A program made the position numbers and the translations under genes. This document shows, in pieces, positions 5,864 through 16,681 of a stretch of DNA of 22,073 nt. The stretch is from JBLHKW01 sp047618565. GTDB lineage: Bacteria; Planctomycetota; UBA1135; GCA-002686595. The notes under the pieces were generated by a model. The model saw only the letters and a program-made list of their open reading frames with translations. It ran no database searches and was not told where the DNA came from. The stretch lies in contig JBLHKW010000085.1 of assembly GCA_047618565.1 (NCBI GenBank), forward strand, positions 1 through 22,073, given 5' to 3'. Numbering within the stretch: position 1 is the stretch's first letter; each line of letters opens with the position of its first letter.

Positions 5864-8848
5864 ATGAGCAACCCGAATTCCCACAGCCCTGACCTGGCAA
5901 GTGCCGCTCGTGGCGAGGTCCATGCACCTGGCGTGACTCCGGTCCGGGCCAGCATCCCCGGCGAGAACGTCGGAGACTTGATCGACCGGTACGAGTTGAT
6001 CGAGGCCATTGGCGAAGGCGGAATGGGATCGGTCTGGATGGCGGAACAGCTGAAGCCTGTCGAGCGACAGGTCGCGCTCAAGATCATCAAGCTCGGTATG
6101 GACACACGGGAGGTCGTGGCACGCTTTGACGTGGAGCGCCAGGCGCTGGCTCTCATGGACCATCCGAACATCGCCCGGGTCTTCGACGGTGGTGCAACAG
6201 CGGGGGGCCGACCCTACTTCGTCATGGAGCTCGTGCGCGGCGTACCGATAACGGAATACTGCAGCAGGGCCAGCCTTGGCATAAGTGAGCGGCTCGAGCT
6301 CTTTGTAGGGGTTTGCGGAGCGATCCAGCACGCGCATCGCAAGGGCATCATCCATCGGGATATCAAGCCGTCAAACGTTCTTGTCACCCGGTCTGATGGC
6401 GTACCCGTGCCCAAAGTGATCGACTTCGGCATCGCCAAGGCGACGAGCGCCGAAATGGCTGCGAAAGGACTACGCACCCGTCTCGATCAAGTGATCGGTA
6501 CGCCCGCGTACATGGCTCCGGAGCAGGCCGATGGGGGTGGGGGCGATGTTGACACGCGAGCCGACGTGTACTCGCTCGGGGTACTGCTCTACGAATTGCT
6601 GACGGGCACGCAACCGTTCGATACTCCGGCAGCGCACGAGACAGGCTACGGGGAGCTCTTGCAAACGATCCGCGAGCGGCGTCCGCCGAAGCCTTCGACG
6701 CGCGCCTTGACCACGAACAAGTCGACGTCGAAAACGACGAAAGACGCGACCTCACTGAGCAACCGCCTCCGTGGGGACCTGGACTGGATCGTGATGAAGG
6801 CGCTGGAAAAGGAGCGTTCGCGGCGTTACGGGAGCGCCCACGAGTTCGCGGAAGACATCGTGAGGTACCAGGCGGGTAAAGCCGTCGTCGCTGCACCGCC
6901 GAGCACGAGCTACCGCCTGCGCAAGCTCGTGCAGCGCCGCAAGAAGACCATCGCTGCGCTTGCGGCGATCGTATTCCTGCTGATCGCGGGTTCGATAGGG
7001 ACCGGGATCGGCTGGTGGAAGACGAACCGGGCGAACCGAGACCTGGCCGAGGCGCTGGCCGAGGAGGCTCGACAGGCGGAGCGCGCCACGAGTGCAGAGG
7101 CAGAAGCGAGCAAGCGCGCGGATGAACTCAACCAGGTGGCGACCTTTCAGGCAGCGCAGCTCAGAGACCTCGACGTACAGCTGATGGGAGTCAGGATGCG
7201 CGCTGATCTGATCCGGGCAGCAGGCGAAGGGCAGAGCCAAGACCTGACCCGAGTGATCGAGGGCTTGAACTTCACGAGTCTCGCGTTGAGCAGCCTGAAC
7301 GAGAATGTCCTCGGCCAGACGGTGGATGCGATCGACGCTCAGTTTGGCGACCAACCCCGTGTCCAGGCGCGTCTTCTCGAGACAATTGCTATCACGTTCC
7401 GCGAACTGGGCCTGCTCGACGCGGCGTTCGATCCACAGCAACGCGCCCTTGGGCTCTTTCGCGCGGAGTTCGGTGATGAGCATCCCGAGACGCTGTTTGC
7501 GGCGGGAAACATGGGGACCCTGCTCCAGCGTCAAGGGAAGCTTCAGGGGGCTGAGCCCTACTTCCAGGAGGCGCTCGCCCTGCGGCGTATCATGGGCGAG
7601 GAGCACCCGCAGACCTTGACAGTCATCAACAACATGGGGGTCTTACTCCAAGCCCTGGGGAGGTATTCCGAGGCGGATCTGTACCTACAGGAGGCGCTCG
7701 ATGCCAAGCGTCGTGTACTTGGCTCCGAATCGCGCAGCACGCTGCAGTCGATCAACAATATGGGAATCCTGCGTCAATCCGAAGGCCGGCTGCCCGAAGC
7801 CGAGGCCTACTGGCGAGAGGCGCTCGACGGCCGACGACGGGCCCTGGGCGACGATGATCCCGACACGCTGCTCTCGATTAACAACATGGCAGGGTTGTTG
7901 ATGTCTCAGCGCAGATTCGAGGAATCAGAAGCCCTCTTTCGTGAAGCGCTCGAAGGCCGACGCCAAGTTCTTGGCGACGATCATCCGGACACTCTCGTGT
8001 CGATGAACAACATGGGGAGCATACTTGCCATGCAAGGAAGGGCGGTTGAGTCGGAGCCCTATAGCCGCGCGGCGTTGGAGGGCTACCGCCGAATACTGGG
8101 ATCCGCGCACCACCACACGCTGGGAGCGATCAACAACATGGCCACGTTGCTGCATTCCCAGGGAAAGCTCGTGGAGGCGGAGGCCCATTACCGGGAGGCC
8201 CTGGCGGGCTCGCGTCTCGCCTTGGGAGACGACCATCCGGCAACGCTGCAGTCGATCAACAGCGTGGGGGACGTGCTCAGGGTCCGGGGCAAGCTATCGG
8301 AATCCGAAGCGTTCCTTCAGGAAGGCGTTGAGGGGGCTCGTCGCGTCCTGGGGGAAGAGCACGTTGAGACGCTCCGTATCGAGGACTATCTGGCGCTCCT
8401 GCTGATTGACCTCGTGGAATCGGCCCGAATGAGCGCCGACGATCAGCGACTTGGTGAATGGCTCGCGAAGCTCGGAGCCCATTATCTTGCACGTGGACTA
8501 CACGCCGATGCCATGGACCGACTCGGCGAGTCCCTGGACATACTCATTCAGGTGTTGCCGGAGGGCGACTGGCGCTGTTGGCGAGTGCAGGCCGACCTGG
8601 GCGCGGCCATCGCGGGCCTCGGCGGGAACGAAGAGGCCGAGGCCATGCTCCAAGAGTGCATCGAGTCATTGCGTGCAACGCTTCAGCAGGATGCCGCCCT
8701 CAATAGCGCCGTGGAGGAGCCCCTCGAGCGCGCTGTCGGTCAGTTGATCGAGCTCTACGAAAACTGGCATCGAATCGAGCCGTCACGCGGATTCGACGCC
8801 CAGGCGCGCACGTGGGCGACATCTCTAGAAGCGTCGATTGCCAAGTGA
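5864..8848 (+). CDS. Membrane Ser/Thr protein kinase with TPR repeats
   Basis: A 994-residue Hanks-type kinase. The kinase domain spans about residues 43-310: glycine loop GEGGMGSVW, VALKII lysine at 73, HRDIKPSN with catalytic Asp166, DFG at 187-189, and GTPAYMAPE ending at Glu220. All key residues are present, so it should be active. One transmembrane helix lies near 362-384 (IAALAAIVFLLIAGSIGTGI), followed by a charged Ala/Glu-rich coiled coil to about 430. The rest, about 505-850, holds kinesin-light-chain-type TPRs of roughly 42 residues, with recurring LGDDHPDTL and INNMGxLL motifs. The start at 5864 is preferred over an upstream GTG (5822). The ECF-kinase-TPR arrangement suggests the TPR part, across the membrane from the kinase, senses or scaffolds; the target is unknown. 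Confidence 0.92.
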   Translation: MSNPNSHSPDLASAARGEVHAPGVTPVRASIPGENVGDLIDRYELIEAIGEGGMGSVWMAEQLKPVERQVALKIIKLGMDTREVVARFDVERQALALMDHPNIARVFDGGATAGGRPYFVMELVRGVPITEYCSRASLGISERLELFVGVCGAIQHAHRKGIIHRDIKPSNVLVTRSDGVPVPKVIDFGIAKATSAEMAAKGLRTRLDQVIGTPAYMAPEQADGGGGDVDTRADVYSLGVLLYELLTGTQPFDTPAAHETGYGELLQTIRERRPPKPSTRALTTNKSTSKTTKDATSLSNRLRGDLDWIVMKALEKERSRRYGSAHEFAEDIVRYQAGKAVVAAPPSTSYRLRKLVQRRKKTIAALAAIVFLLIAGSIGTGIGWWKTNRANRDLAEALAEEARQAERATSAEAEASKRADELNQVATFQAAQLRDLDVQLMGVRMRADLIRAAGEGQSQDLTRVIEGLNFTSLALSSLNENVLGQTVDAIDAQFGDQPRVQARLLETIAITFRELGLLDAAFDPQQRALGLFRAEFGDEHPETLFAAGNMGTLLQRQGKLQGAEPYFQEALALRRIMGEEHPQTLTVINNMGVLLQALGRYSEADLYLQEALDAKRRVLGSESRSTLQSINNMGILRQSEGRLPEAEAYWREALDGRRRALGDDDPDTLLSINNMAGLLMSQRRFEESEALFREALEGRRQVLGDDHPDTLVSMNNMGSILAMQGRAVESEPYSRAALEGYRRILGSAHHHTLGAINNMATLLHSQGKLVEAEAHYREALAGSRLALGDDHPATLQSINSVGDVLRVRGKLSESEAFLQEGVEGARRVLGEEHVETLRIEDYLALLLIDLVESARMSADDQRLGEWLAKLGAHYLARGLHADAMDRLGESLDILIQVLPEGDWRCWRVQADLGAAIAGLGGNEEAEAMLQECIESLRATLQQDAALNSAVEEPLERAVGQLIELYENWHRIEPSRGFDAQARTWATSLEASIAK

Positions 8849-8857
8849 GTTAATCGG

Positions 8858-8896
8858 GCGATGGAGCGGTACGAAGAAGTCGCCCATCGCGGTTTT
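8858..8896 (+). terminator. Putative terminator after TPR kinase
   Basis: A 7-bp stem, gcgatgg (8858-8864) with ccatcgc (8884-8890), has a 19-base loop and is followed by ggtttt. It begins 10 bases after the kinase stop. The loop is long, so the call is tentative. Confidence 0.4.
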
Positions 8897-9130
8897 GTAG
8901 CTTTCGGGGGCTGCTAGGCCAAGCCACGACTTCCGTCGAGGTCAGGCTCCGGCATGCTGGACATCGTTGTGCCGCTCACAAGAACACTTACCGCCTCGAA
9001 GGTGTGGCGCAGGCTTTAATGCGACCGTCTCCAAGCCCGGCGAGAGCCGTAGGAGACGAGCATGTTCAGTAGCTGAAGGAAGCGCCGTAAGGCGCTCCGA
9101 ACCGAAGGATCCCTGCCGGGCATGGAGCCC

Positions 9131-9178
9131 GACATGGCCATCGCTACCAGCGCGGGCGTCCCTCGATCTACCGCTTCC
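9131..9178 (+). pseudogene. Relic of rve-type transposase N-terminus
   Basis: These 16 codons read DMAIATSAGVPRSTAS. The intact transposase at 18286 has DLTIAISAGVPRSTAS near its N-terminal helix-turn-helix. By hand alignment 41 of 48 bases match, with 19 identical in one run. A TGA follows two codons later and the similarity fades on both sides, so only a fragment of a former element copy survives. Confidence 0.6.
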
Positions 9179-9393
9179 AGTTGACCGACGAGTTCGATGA
9201 CCACCACCGAATTACGCACGCACCTGTCGCTCGACAACGACGAACCCGAGACGGTCCCGTGGAGCTACCCGAGATCAGCCCCATCCGAGCCGTGCCCCGG
9301 GTCGGCGGACTCCGTCACCGGTACACCACGCGGGCTGCATGAACCCGCGGATGGGTTTTGAGGAACGGCATGGGGCGCGCGGGCTGTGCAGGC

Positions 9394-9399
9394 TAGACT
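9394..9399 (+). promoter_or_regulatory. -10-like TAGACT box of second kinase
   Basis: TAGACT lies 11 bases before the ATG at 9411. No convincing -35 is seen, and there is no Shine-Dalgarno between the box and the start. It matches the pattern at other starts in the window. Confidence 0.3.
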
Positions 9400-9410
9400 C
9401 TCCGGCTTCC

Positions 9411-12089
<2,679 letters not shown>

Positions 12090-12216
12090 GTCGTACCCAT
12101 CGCCGCAGTTTTCTCCCGCGGCCGCGTGGTCGCCACTGGAATCAGATCGCTGCCACCGATTTCTTCACCAAGGTGCCCCTGGAATCGATGGGGTTACCTT
12201 TGAGGCGGTCGAAGCT

Positions 12217-13320
12217 GTGGGTGTGGACTCTTTCATCGATGGGCTTGGCAACGAACTCGTCGAGCGTACGTACCGGCCCCAGCGGGCACGAAAGGTGGAG
12301 ATCCCGAAAGATGGCGGCAAGGTCCGTCAGCTTTCGATTCCCACGATTCGGGACCGGGTGGTCCAGGGCGCGCTGAAGCTCGTCCTGGAACCGATCTTCG
12401 AGGCAGACTTCCAACCGGGGTCCTTTGGCTACCGGCCCAAGAAGTCAGCGCATGACGCGATATCCCGCGTTTCGGAGGCCATCATCAGGGGAAAGACTCA
12501 CGTCATCGACCTGGACCTGCGCGCCTACTTCGACACGGTGCGACACCACATCGTGTTGGAGAAGGTCGCCAAACGGGTCAACGATGACGACGTGATGCAC
12601 TTGCTCAAGATGATTCTGAAAGCCTCCGGAAAGCTGGGCGTACCCCAGGGTGGCGTGATCTCTCCTCTCCTCAGCAACATCTACCTCAACGAGGTCGATC
12701 GCATGCTGGAGCGGGCGAAGGCGGTCACGCAAGAAGGCAAGTGGGTGCTCGTCGAGTACGTCCGCTTTGCCGACGACCTGGTGGTCTTGGTGGACGCCCA
12801 TCCACGTCATGCCTGGCTACGGCGGGCCATTGCCCGACGACTCCGTGAGGAATTTGCCAAACTGCAAGTGGAGGTGAACGAGGACAAGACGCGCACCGTG
12901 GAATTATCGAAGGGTGAGAGCTTTGGGTTTCTGGGCTTCGATTTTCGCCGGATCCGCAGTCATGCGGGTCGGTGGATGCCGCTGCGCCTTCCGCAACGCA
13001 AGAAGCGGACGCAGCTGCAACGCAAGCTCAAGGACACCTTCAAACGCTCTCGATCGCGGCCGATAGGAGAGGTGATCGCAACGATCAATCCGATCCTACG
13101 CGGCTGGGTCAGCTACTTCGCCCACGGACATTCGAGTCGTTGTTTCTCGGCCATCCGAGACTGGGTAGAGAAGAAGATCAGGCGCCACCTGGGTCGAACA
13201 CGACAGCGCCAAGGCTTCGGCTGGAAGCGGTGGAGTAGGAAGTGGCTGTACGAAACTCTGGGGCTCTTCGGTGAGTACCGGATCTCATACACGCCATCGA
13301 CGAAAGCGGCCCCAGCGTGA
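12217..13320 (+). CDS. Group II intron reverse transcriptase/maturase, N-terminally truncated
   Basis: In an intact intron this protein reverse-transcribes the intron and helps it splice. From the first possible GTG start (12217) it is 367 residues, against roughly 415 or more for full-length relatives. Family similarity continues in frame upstream to 12172 with no ATG, so the true start has been lost and the N-terminal RT0 region is missing. RT motifs that remain are RTYRPQRARKVEIPKDGGK, IPTIRDRVVQGAL, FGYRPKKSAHDA, DLDLRAYFDTV, VPQGGVISPLLSNIYLNEVD and the active site FADD (12766-12777; Phe in place of Tyr). The GIIM maturase domain follows (FLGFDFRR to GLFGEYRISY). No HNH endonuclease domain is present. 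It may still be translated, but there is no evidence for this. Confidence 0.85.
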   Translation: MGVDSFIDGLGNELVERTYRPQRARKVEIPKDGGKVRQLSIPTIRDRVVQGALKLVLEPIFEADFQPGSFGYRPKKSAHDAISRVSEAIIRGKTHVIDLDLRAYFDTVRHHIVLEKVAKRVNDDDVMHLLKMILKASGKLGVPQGGVISPLLSNIYLNEVDRMLERAKAVTQEGKWVLVEYVRFADDLVVLVDAHPRHAWLRRAIARRLREEFAKLQVEVNEDKTRTVELSKGESFGFLGFDFRRIRSHAGRWMPLRLPQRKKRTQLQRKLKDTFKRSRSRPIGEVIATINPILRGWVSYFAHGHSSRCFSAIRDWVEKKIRRHLGRTRQRQGFGWKRWSRKWLYETLGLFGEYRISYTPSTKAAPA

Positions 13321-13651
13321 TAGGTCTCATAACCCCTGGCGAGAAGTGTGTAGGAGCGCGTAGTGCGGGAAATCCGCACGCTGCGTGCGAGGCGGAGGGG
13401 ACTGGAAACGGAGCTATGGCAAGCCGGACTGAGGCGCGGTGCTCGAAAGGGCCCGCGAGAGCCACCGGAAGCCTGTCGCCACCGCGCCAGTCCTCGACCC
13501 TACCGGGCTCAAGGCGTCGAGAATTGTGCCGTTGACGATGAGCACGGAGCGACTCCGCACTCAACTGGTGTAACGCGACGTTCCTCTGAATATCGCCCAC
13601 GGCTCGTGCGAACAGCCGGGGCTCGGGTGCTACTCTGGGCGTGTAGCTCCT
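13321..13651. other. Intron 3' tail and leader of flippase gene
   Basis: No gene is seen. After domain V there is a long imperfect hairpin: ggactg-ag-gcgcggtg (13426-13441) pairs with caccgcgccagtcc (13480-13493), 14 bp with a two-base bulge and a 38-base loop. It may belong to the intron 3' end or to a terminator at the insertion target; I cannot decide. A weak -10-like TACTCT (13631-13636) lies 15 bases before the flippase ATG. Confidence 0.45.
13354..13390 (+). ncRNA. Group II intron domain V hairpin
   Basis: The element begins GAGC, carrying the catalytic AGC triad. The lower stem pairs gcgcgta with tgcgtgc (7 bp, two G-T wobbles), a two-base bulge (gc) follows on the 3' side, and the upper stem pairs gtgcgg with ccgcac around a gaaat loop. 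This is the standard domain V plan. It lies 33 bases after the RT stop, as expected. Confidence 0.7.
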
Positions 13652-15169
13652 ATGGAACCGCCTTCCGAATCGAGAGGACCTCGCGGCAGGTTCCTGCCCA
13701 GCATGCGTTGGAGTCTGCTCGGCACTGGGTTCCAGCAAGGCCTGCGCATCCTGGTCTCGCTCGTCCTGGCCAGCTTCTTCCTGGCCCCCGCGGACTTCGG
13801 CTTGATGGCGATGGCCTACCTCGTCATCGGGTTCCTCGAGTCCCTCCAGTCGCTCGGCACCGTCGAGGCAATCGTGCAACGCAAGAGCGTCTCGGACTCG
13901 ATGCTGAGTAGCGTCTTCCACCTGCACCTCTTCGTCGGGGGAGGCCTGTTCGTCGTGGCCTTTGCAGGAGCGGGCATCGCCGGGCGGCTGTTGGCGGACC
14001 CTGACGTCGTCTGGGTGCTGCGCGTGCTCGGCCTCTCGCTCGGTCTTGGCGCGCTGGGTTTCGTTCCGCGCGCCATCTTGATGCGTGCGATGCAGTTCGA
14101 TCGTATCGCGCTGGCGACGATTCTCTCTGCCGTGGTGCATGCCGCCGTCGCGCTCGTCTGCGGCGCGCTCGGGGCGGGCGTCTGGTCGCTCGTCGCCGGA
14201 CATCTGGCGGGAGCCGCCGCGACGAATCTCACCTTGTGGGTGGCCTCCGGCTGGCGGCCGCGAGCCCACTTTGCGGCGAGCGACCTGCGCGTCATCGCGA
14301 AGTTCAGCCGAAACCTGAGTGCCTTGACCGTCTTCAGCTACTGGACGAAACGACTCGACCACCTCGTCATCGCCCGGTTTCTCGGGGCTGGATCCCTGGG
14401 CCTCTACGGCATGGCCCAGCGCGTGACGCTCGGGGCGGTGGGCCCGGTCCAGTGGGCGATCGATCCTGTGCTGTTCACACACATGTCGTCGTTGCAGGAG
14501 GAGAAGGAGCGAATGCGGGAGGCGTGGGTGCGCACGACCGCGGCCACCGCCGTCGTGCTGGTGCCAGCGATGGCCCTGCTAGGGGTCATTGCGGGGCCTT
14601 TGGTGCTCGTGCTGCTGGGCGAGGAATGGCGTCCGATCGTCCCTCTCGTCATGATTCTGGCAGCTGTGGGTGTCCTCAATACCCTGATGGGGCGTTTGGG
14701 ACCCATCTATCGTGCGATGGGGCGCACCGATCTCCAGCTCTGGTGGGGCGTCGCCAGCGGGATCGTCGTTGCCCTTTCATACATCATCGGCCTACGTTGG
14801 GGAGTTGTCGGGGTCACGGCAGCCTTCGCTGTTGGCCGATTGCTCATCGCCCCCATCGCCCTGCGTATCCCGTTTCGCCTCATCGGGCTGCGTTTCGGCC
14901 AGGTTGCCACCGCGTTGGCTCCCTGCATGGTCTCCACCGCTGGACTGGTCGCTGCGTCCATCGCGACGAGGCTGGCGTTGGAGCAGCTCGCAGCGTCACC
15001 CATGCTCGTACTCCTCGGGGCTGCCGCCGCAGGTGGACTGACCTATTTGGTCGTGATTCGCACGCTATGGCCAACGGTGGTCGACGATCTGTTGCGAGCG
15101 GTACGGTTGCGCGCCGAAGGCGATGCGGGCCAGGATCAGGATCTTGAGCGGCGTTTCGAGGCCGAGTAG
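13652..15169 (+). CDS. Polysaccharide flippase (Wzx/WzxC-like, MOP superfamily)
   Basis: A 505-residue integral membrane protein with about 12-14 hydrophobic segments. It should flip lipid-linked oligosaccharide units across the inner membrane for surface polysaccharide assembly. The N-terminal part carries the pattern of the WzxC-like group: a first helix with GTGFQQGLRILVSLVLASFFLAPADFGLMAMA, then TVEAIVQRKSVSD. The middle has FSYWTKRLDHLVIARFLGAGSLGLYGMAQRV, typical of the family. The cytoplasmic C-terminal tail is charged. The ATG at 13652 gives a short cytoplasmic N-terminus. The stop codon TAG (15167-15169) doubles as the first three bases of the -10 box for the next gene. It is followed in the same direction by AlkP-like and GT4 genes, which supports a glycan export role. 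Confidence 0.85.
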   Translation: MEPPSESRGPRGRFLPSMRWSLLGTGFQQGLRILVSLVLASFFLAPADFGLMAMAYLVIGFLESLQSLGTVEAIVQRKSVSDSMLSSVFHLHLFVGGGLFVVAFAGAGIAGRLLADPDVVWVLRVLGLSLGLGALGFVPRAILMRAMQFDRIALATILSAVVHAAVALVCGALGAGVWSLVAGHLAGAAATNLTLWVASGWRPRAHFAASDLRVIAKFSRNLSALTVFSYWTKRLDHLVIARFLGAGSLGLYGMAQRVTLGAVGPVQWAIDPVLFTHMSSLQEEKERMREAWVRTTAATAVVLVPAMALLGVIAGPLVLVLLGEEWRPIVPLVMILAAVGVLNTLMGRLGPIYRAMGRTDLQLWWGVASGIVVALSYIIGLRWGVVGVTAAFAVGRLLIAPIALRIPFRLIGLRFGQVATALAPCMVSTAGLVAASIATRLALEQLAASPMLVLLGAAAAGGLTYLVVIRTLWPTVVDDLLRAVRLRAEGDAGQDQDLERRFEAE

Positions 15170-15172
15170 AAT
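15144..15172 (+). promoter_or_regulatory. Promoter TTGAGC-N17-TAGAAT before AlkP-like gene
   Basis: TTGAGC (15144-15149) and TAGAAT (15167-15172) are exactly 17 bases apart, each close to the sigma-70 consensus. The -10 box lies 8 bases before the ATG at 15181, so the transcript would be leaderless or nearly so. The promoter sits in the 3' end of the flippase gene and overlaps its stop codon. It is the best promoter candidate among protein genes in the window. Confidence 0.55.
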
Positions 15173-15180
15173 CGCGCACC

Positions 15181-16662
15181 ATGAGTCTGACTCGCGTTCT
15201 CGTTGTCGCCATCGATGCGGCAGACAAGGATCTGATCCTCGAATGGGCGCAAGCCGGCCTGCTGCCGACCTTTCAGTCACTCTTCGAGAGCGCCGCGTGG
15301 GGGAAGACGAGCAACCCGGCCGGGCTCTACGTGGGGGCGGTGTGGCCCTCCTTCTTCACCGGTGTGTCACCGACTCGCCACCGTCGGTATGCCTCGCAGC
15401 AGCTTTGCCCGGGCTCCTACGAGAACGAGCACTTCCGGCCCTCGCAGGTCAAGGGCGAACCCTTCTGGAATGGGCTCACCCGTTCTCGCAAGCGAGTGGC
15501 GATCATCGATGTGCCCAAGACTGTAGTGTCCGAGGGATTGAACGGCATGCACGTCGTGGATTGGCTGTCCCACGACGGCGATCATGCCGGCTTCCAGACC
15601 TGGCCATCGACGCTGTCCGCGGAGATTGTCGAGCGGTTCGGACCTGCGGACTCCGAAGGTTGCAACGCCGACCGCACGACAGCGGCGGACTTCGAGCAGC
15701 TTCGCGACGGGTTGAATCGGCGTATTGAGCGCAAGCGGGCGCTATCGGACCACTATCTCAGGCAGGGCGACTGGGACCTGTTTCTGACCGTGTTCGCCGA
15801 GGCGCATTGCGTGGGGCACCAGTGCTGGCACATTCATGATTCCGGTCACCCGAGACACGACCCGCGCCTGAAGTCGATCGTTGGAAACCCGATGCGAGAC
15901 GTGTACCGCTCGATCGACTCCGCGCTCGGCGACCTGCTGGCCACCGTCGGTCGGGAGACGCCCGTACTCGTCCTCGCCAGCCACGGAATGGGCCCGCATT
16001 ACGATGGATCCTTCATGCTTGAGCAGGTGCTGCGGCAACTCGACCACTCGGCGCAAAGCCGCGTCGCACAGCGGCTACGCTCGGCGTGGCGACGCCTGCC
16101 CATCGGGTTTCGGAGCCGCCTGACGAAGGCTCGCGAGCGTGCCACGGTCAGTTTCAAGGGACGCGCCCGCTGTTTTCGAGTTCCAAACAACGACGTCTAC
16201 GGAGCCATCCGGATCAACCTCGTCGGGCGTGAGCCGCATGGCACCGTGAACCCCGGACCGGAATGCGAAGCCCTCTGCGACGAGCTCGCAAGGGATCTGC
16301 TCGAGATCGTCCACCTCGACACGGGCGCGCCCGCAGTTCGCCGCGTCCTGCGGACGGCGGACCTCTACGATGGCGAGGTGGACCATTTGCCCGACTTGCT
16401 GGTCGAATGGAACCGTGAAGCACCCTTCTCTGCGCTCCATTCGCCGAAGATGGGAACGGTGCGCGACGTCTACGCCAAGTGCCGAACCGGGGATCACAAG
16501 GCCGAGGGGCTGTTCTTCCTCTCCGCGCCGTGGGTCGATCCCGGCGAGGTCGATCGACCGGTGTCTGTGATGGACTTTGCGCCCACGATCGCCGAGCTGC
16601 TCGACGTCGACATCGGGCAGGTCGAGGGTCGATCTCTCCTGTCCCTCGTCCGCCGGACCTGA
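15181..16662 (+). CDS. Alkaline-phosphatase-superfamily protein (phosphodiesterase/nucleotide pyrophosphatase-like)
   Basis: A 493-residue member of the AlkP superfamily, probably a metal-dependent phospho- or sulfo-ester hydrolase or transferase acting on nucleotides, lipids or glycans. The N-terminus carries a metal site in VVAIDAADKDLI (Asp12). VWPSFFTGVSPTRH aligns with the nucleophile segment of phosphodiesterases of this type, with Ser as possible nucleophile. FAEAHCVGHQCWH carries further metal ligands. The usual SDHG motif reads ASHGMGPHYDG, so the Asp is replaced; I recall this variant in homologues from polysaccharide loci, so it may be a subfamily trait. A later GDHKAEGLFFLS supplies the final His. 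No signal peptide or membrane helix is visible, so it appears cytoplasmic. It starts 11 bases after the flippase and 19 bases before the GT4 gene. Its substrate is unknown. Confidence 0.75.
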   Translation: MSLTRVLVVAIDAADKDLILEWAQAGLLPTFQSLFESAAWGKTSNPAGLYVGAVWPSFFTGVSPTRHRRYASQQLCPGSYENEHFRPSQVKGEPFWNGLTRSRKRVAIIDVPKTVVSEGLNGMHVVDWLSHDGDHAGFQTWPSTLSAEIVERFGPADSEGCNADRTTAADFEQLRDGLNRRIERKRALSDHYLRQGDWDLFLTVFAEAHCVGHQCWHIHDSGHPRHDPRLKSIVGNPMRDVYRSIDSALGDLLATVGRETPVLVLASHGMGPHYDGSFMLEQVLRQLDHSAQSRVAQRLRSAWRRLPIGFRSRLTKARERATVSFKGRARCFRVPNNDVYGAIRINLVGREPHGTVNPGPECEALCDELARDLLEIVHLDTGAPAVRRVLRTADLYDGEVDHLPDLLVEWNREAPFSALHSPKMGTVRDVYAKCRTGDHKAEGLFFLSAPWVDPGEVDRPVSVMDFAPTIAELLDVDIGQVEGRSLLSLVRRT

Positions 16663-16681
16663 GGCTCTGCTGACCAACCCG

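Larger units (their letters stand above)
8849..9410. other. Intergenic region between the two kinases
   Basis: It holds the putative terminator at 8858-8896 and a transposase-gene relic at 9131-9178. A 54-codon open frame (9197-9361) has no recognisable features and I do not call it. A small hairpin, aaccc/gggtt followed by tt, lies near 9342-9359. A -10-like TAGACT (9394-9399) lies 11 bases before the second kinase start. Confidence 0.5.
12172..13390 (+). mobile_element. 5'-truncated group II intron
   Basis: Reverse transcriptase similarity begins at codon 12172 (GAPGIDGVTFEAVEA), only about 80 bases after the kinase stop. That leaves no room for the roughly 500-base ribozyme domains I-III or for the RT N-terminus. 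A domain-V-like hairpin follows the RT at 13354-13390, so the 3' part is kept. The element is therefore dead as a self-splicing intron unless complemented. Its 3' boundary is not resolved. Confidence 0.7.

Noticed and set aside
9197..9361. 54-codon open frame before the second kinase
   Set aside because: No start signal, domain or family pattern is visible, and it ends in a small hairpin region; chance frames of this size are common at this GC.
13178..14482. 434-codon minus-strand open frame
   Set aside because: It is antisense to the flippase and the intron tail, with Arg/Glu/His-rich composition typical of high-GC shadow frames and no recognisable domain.
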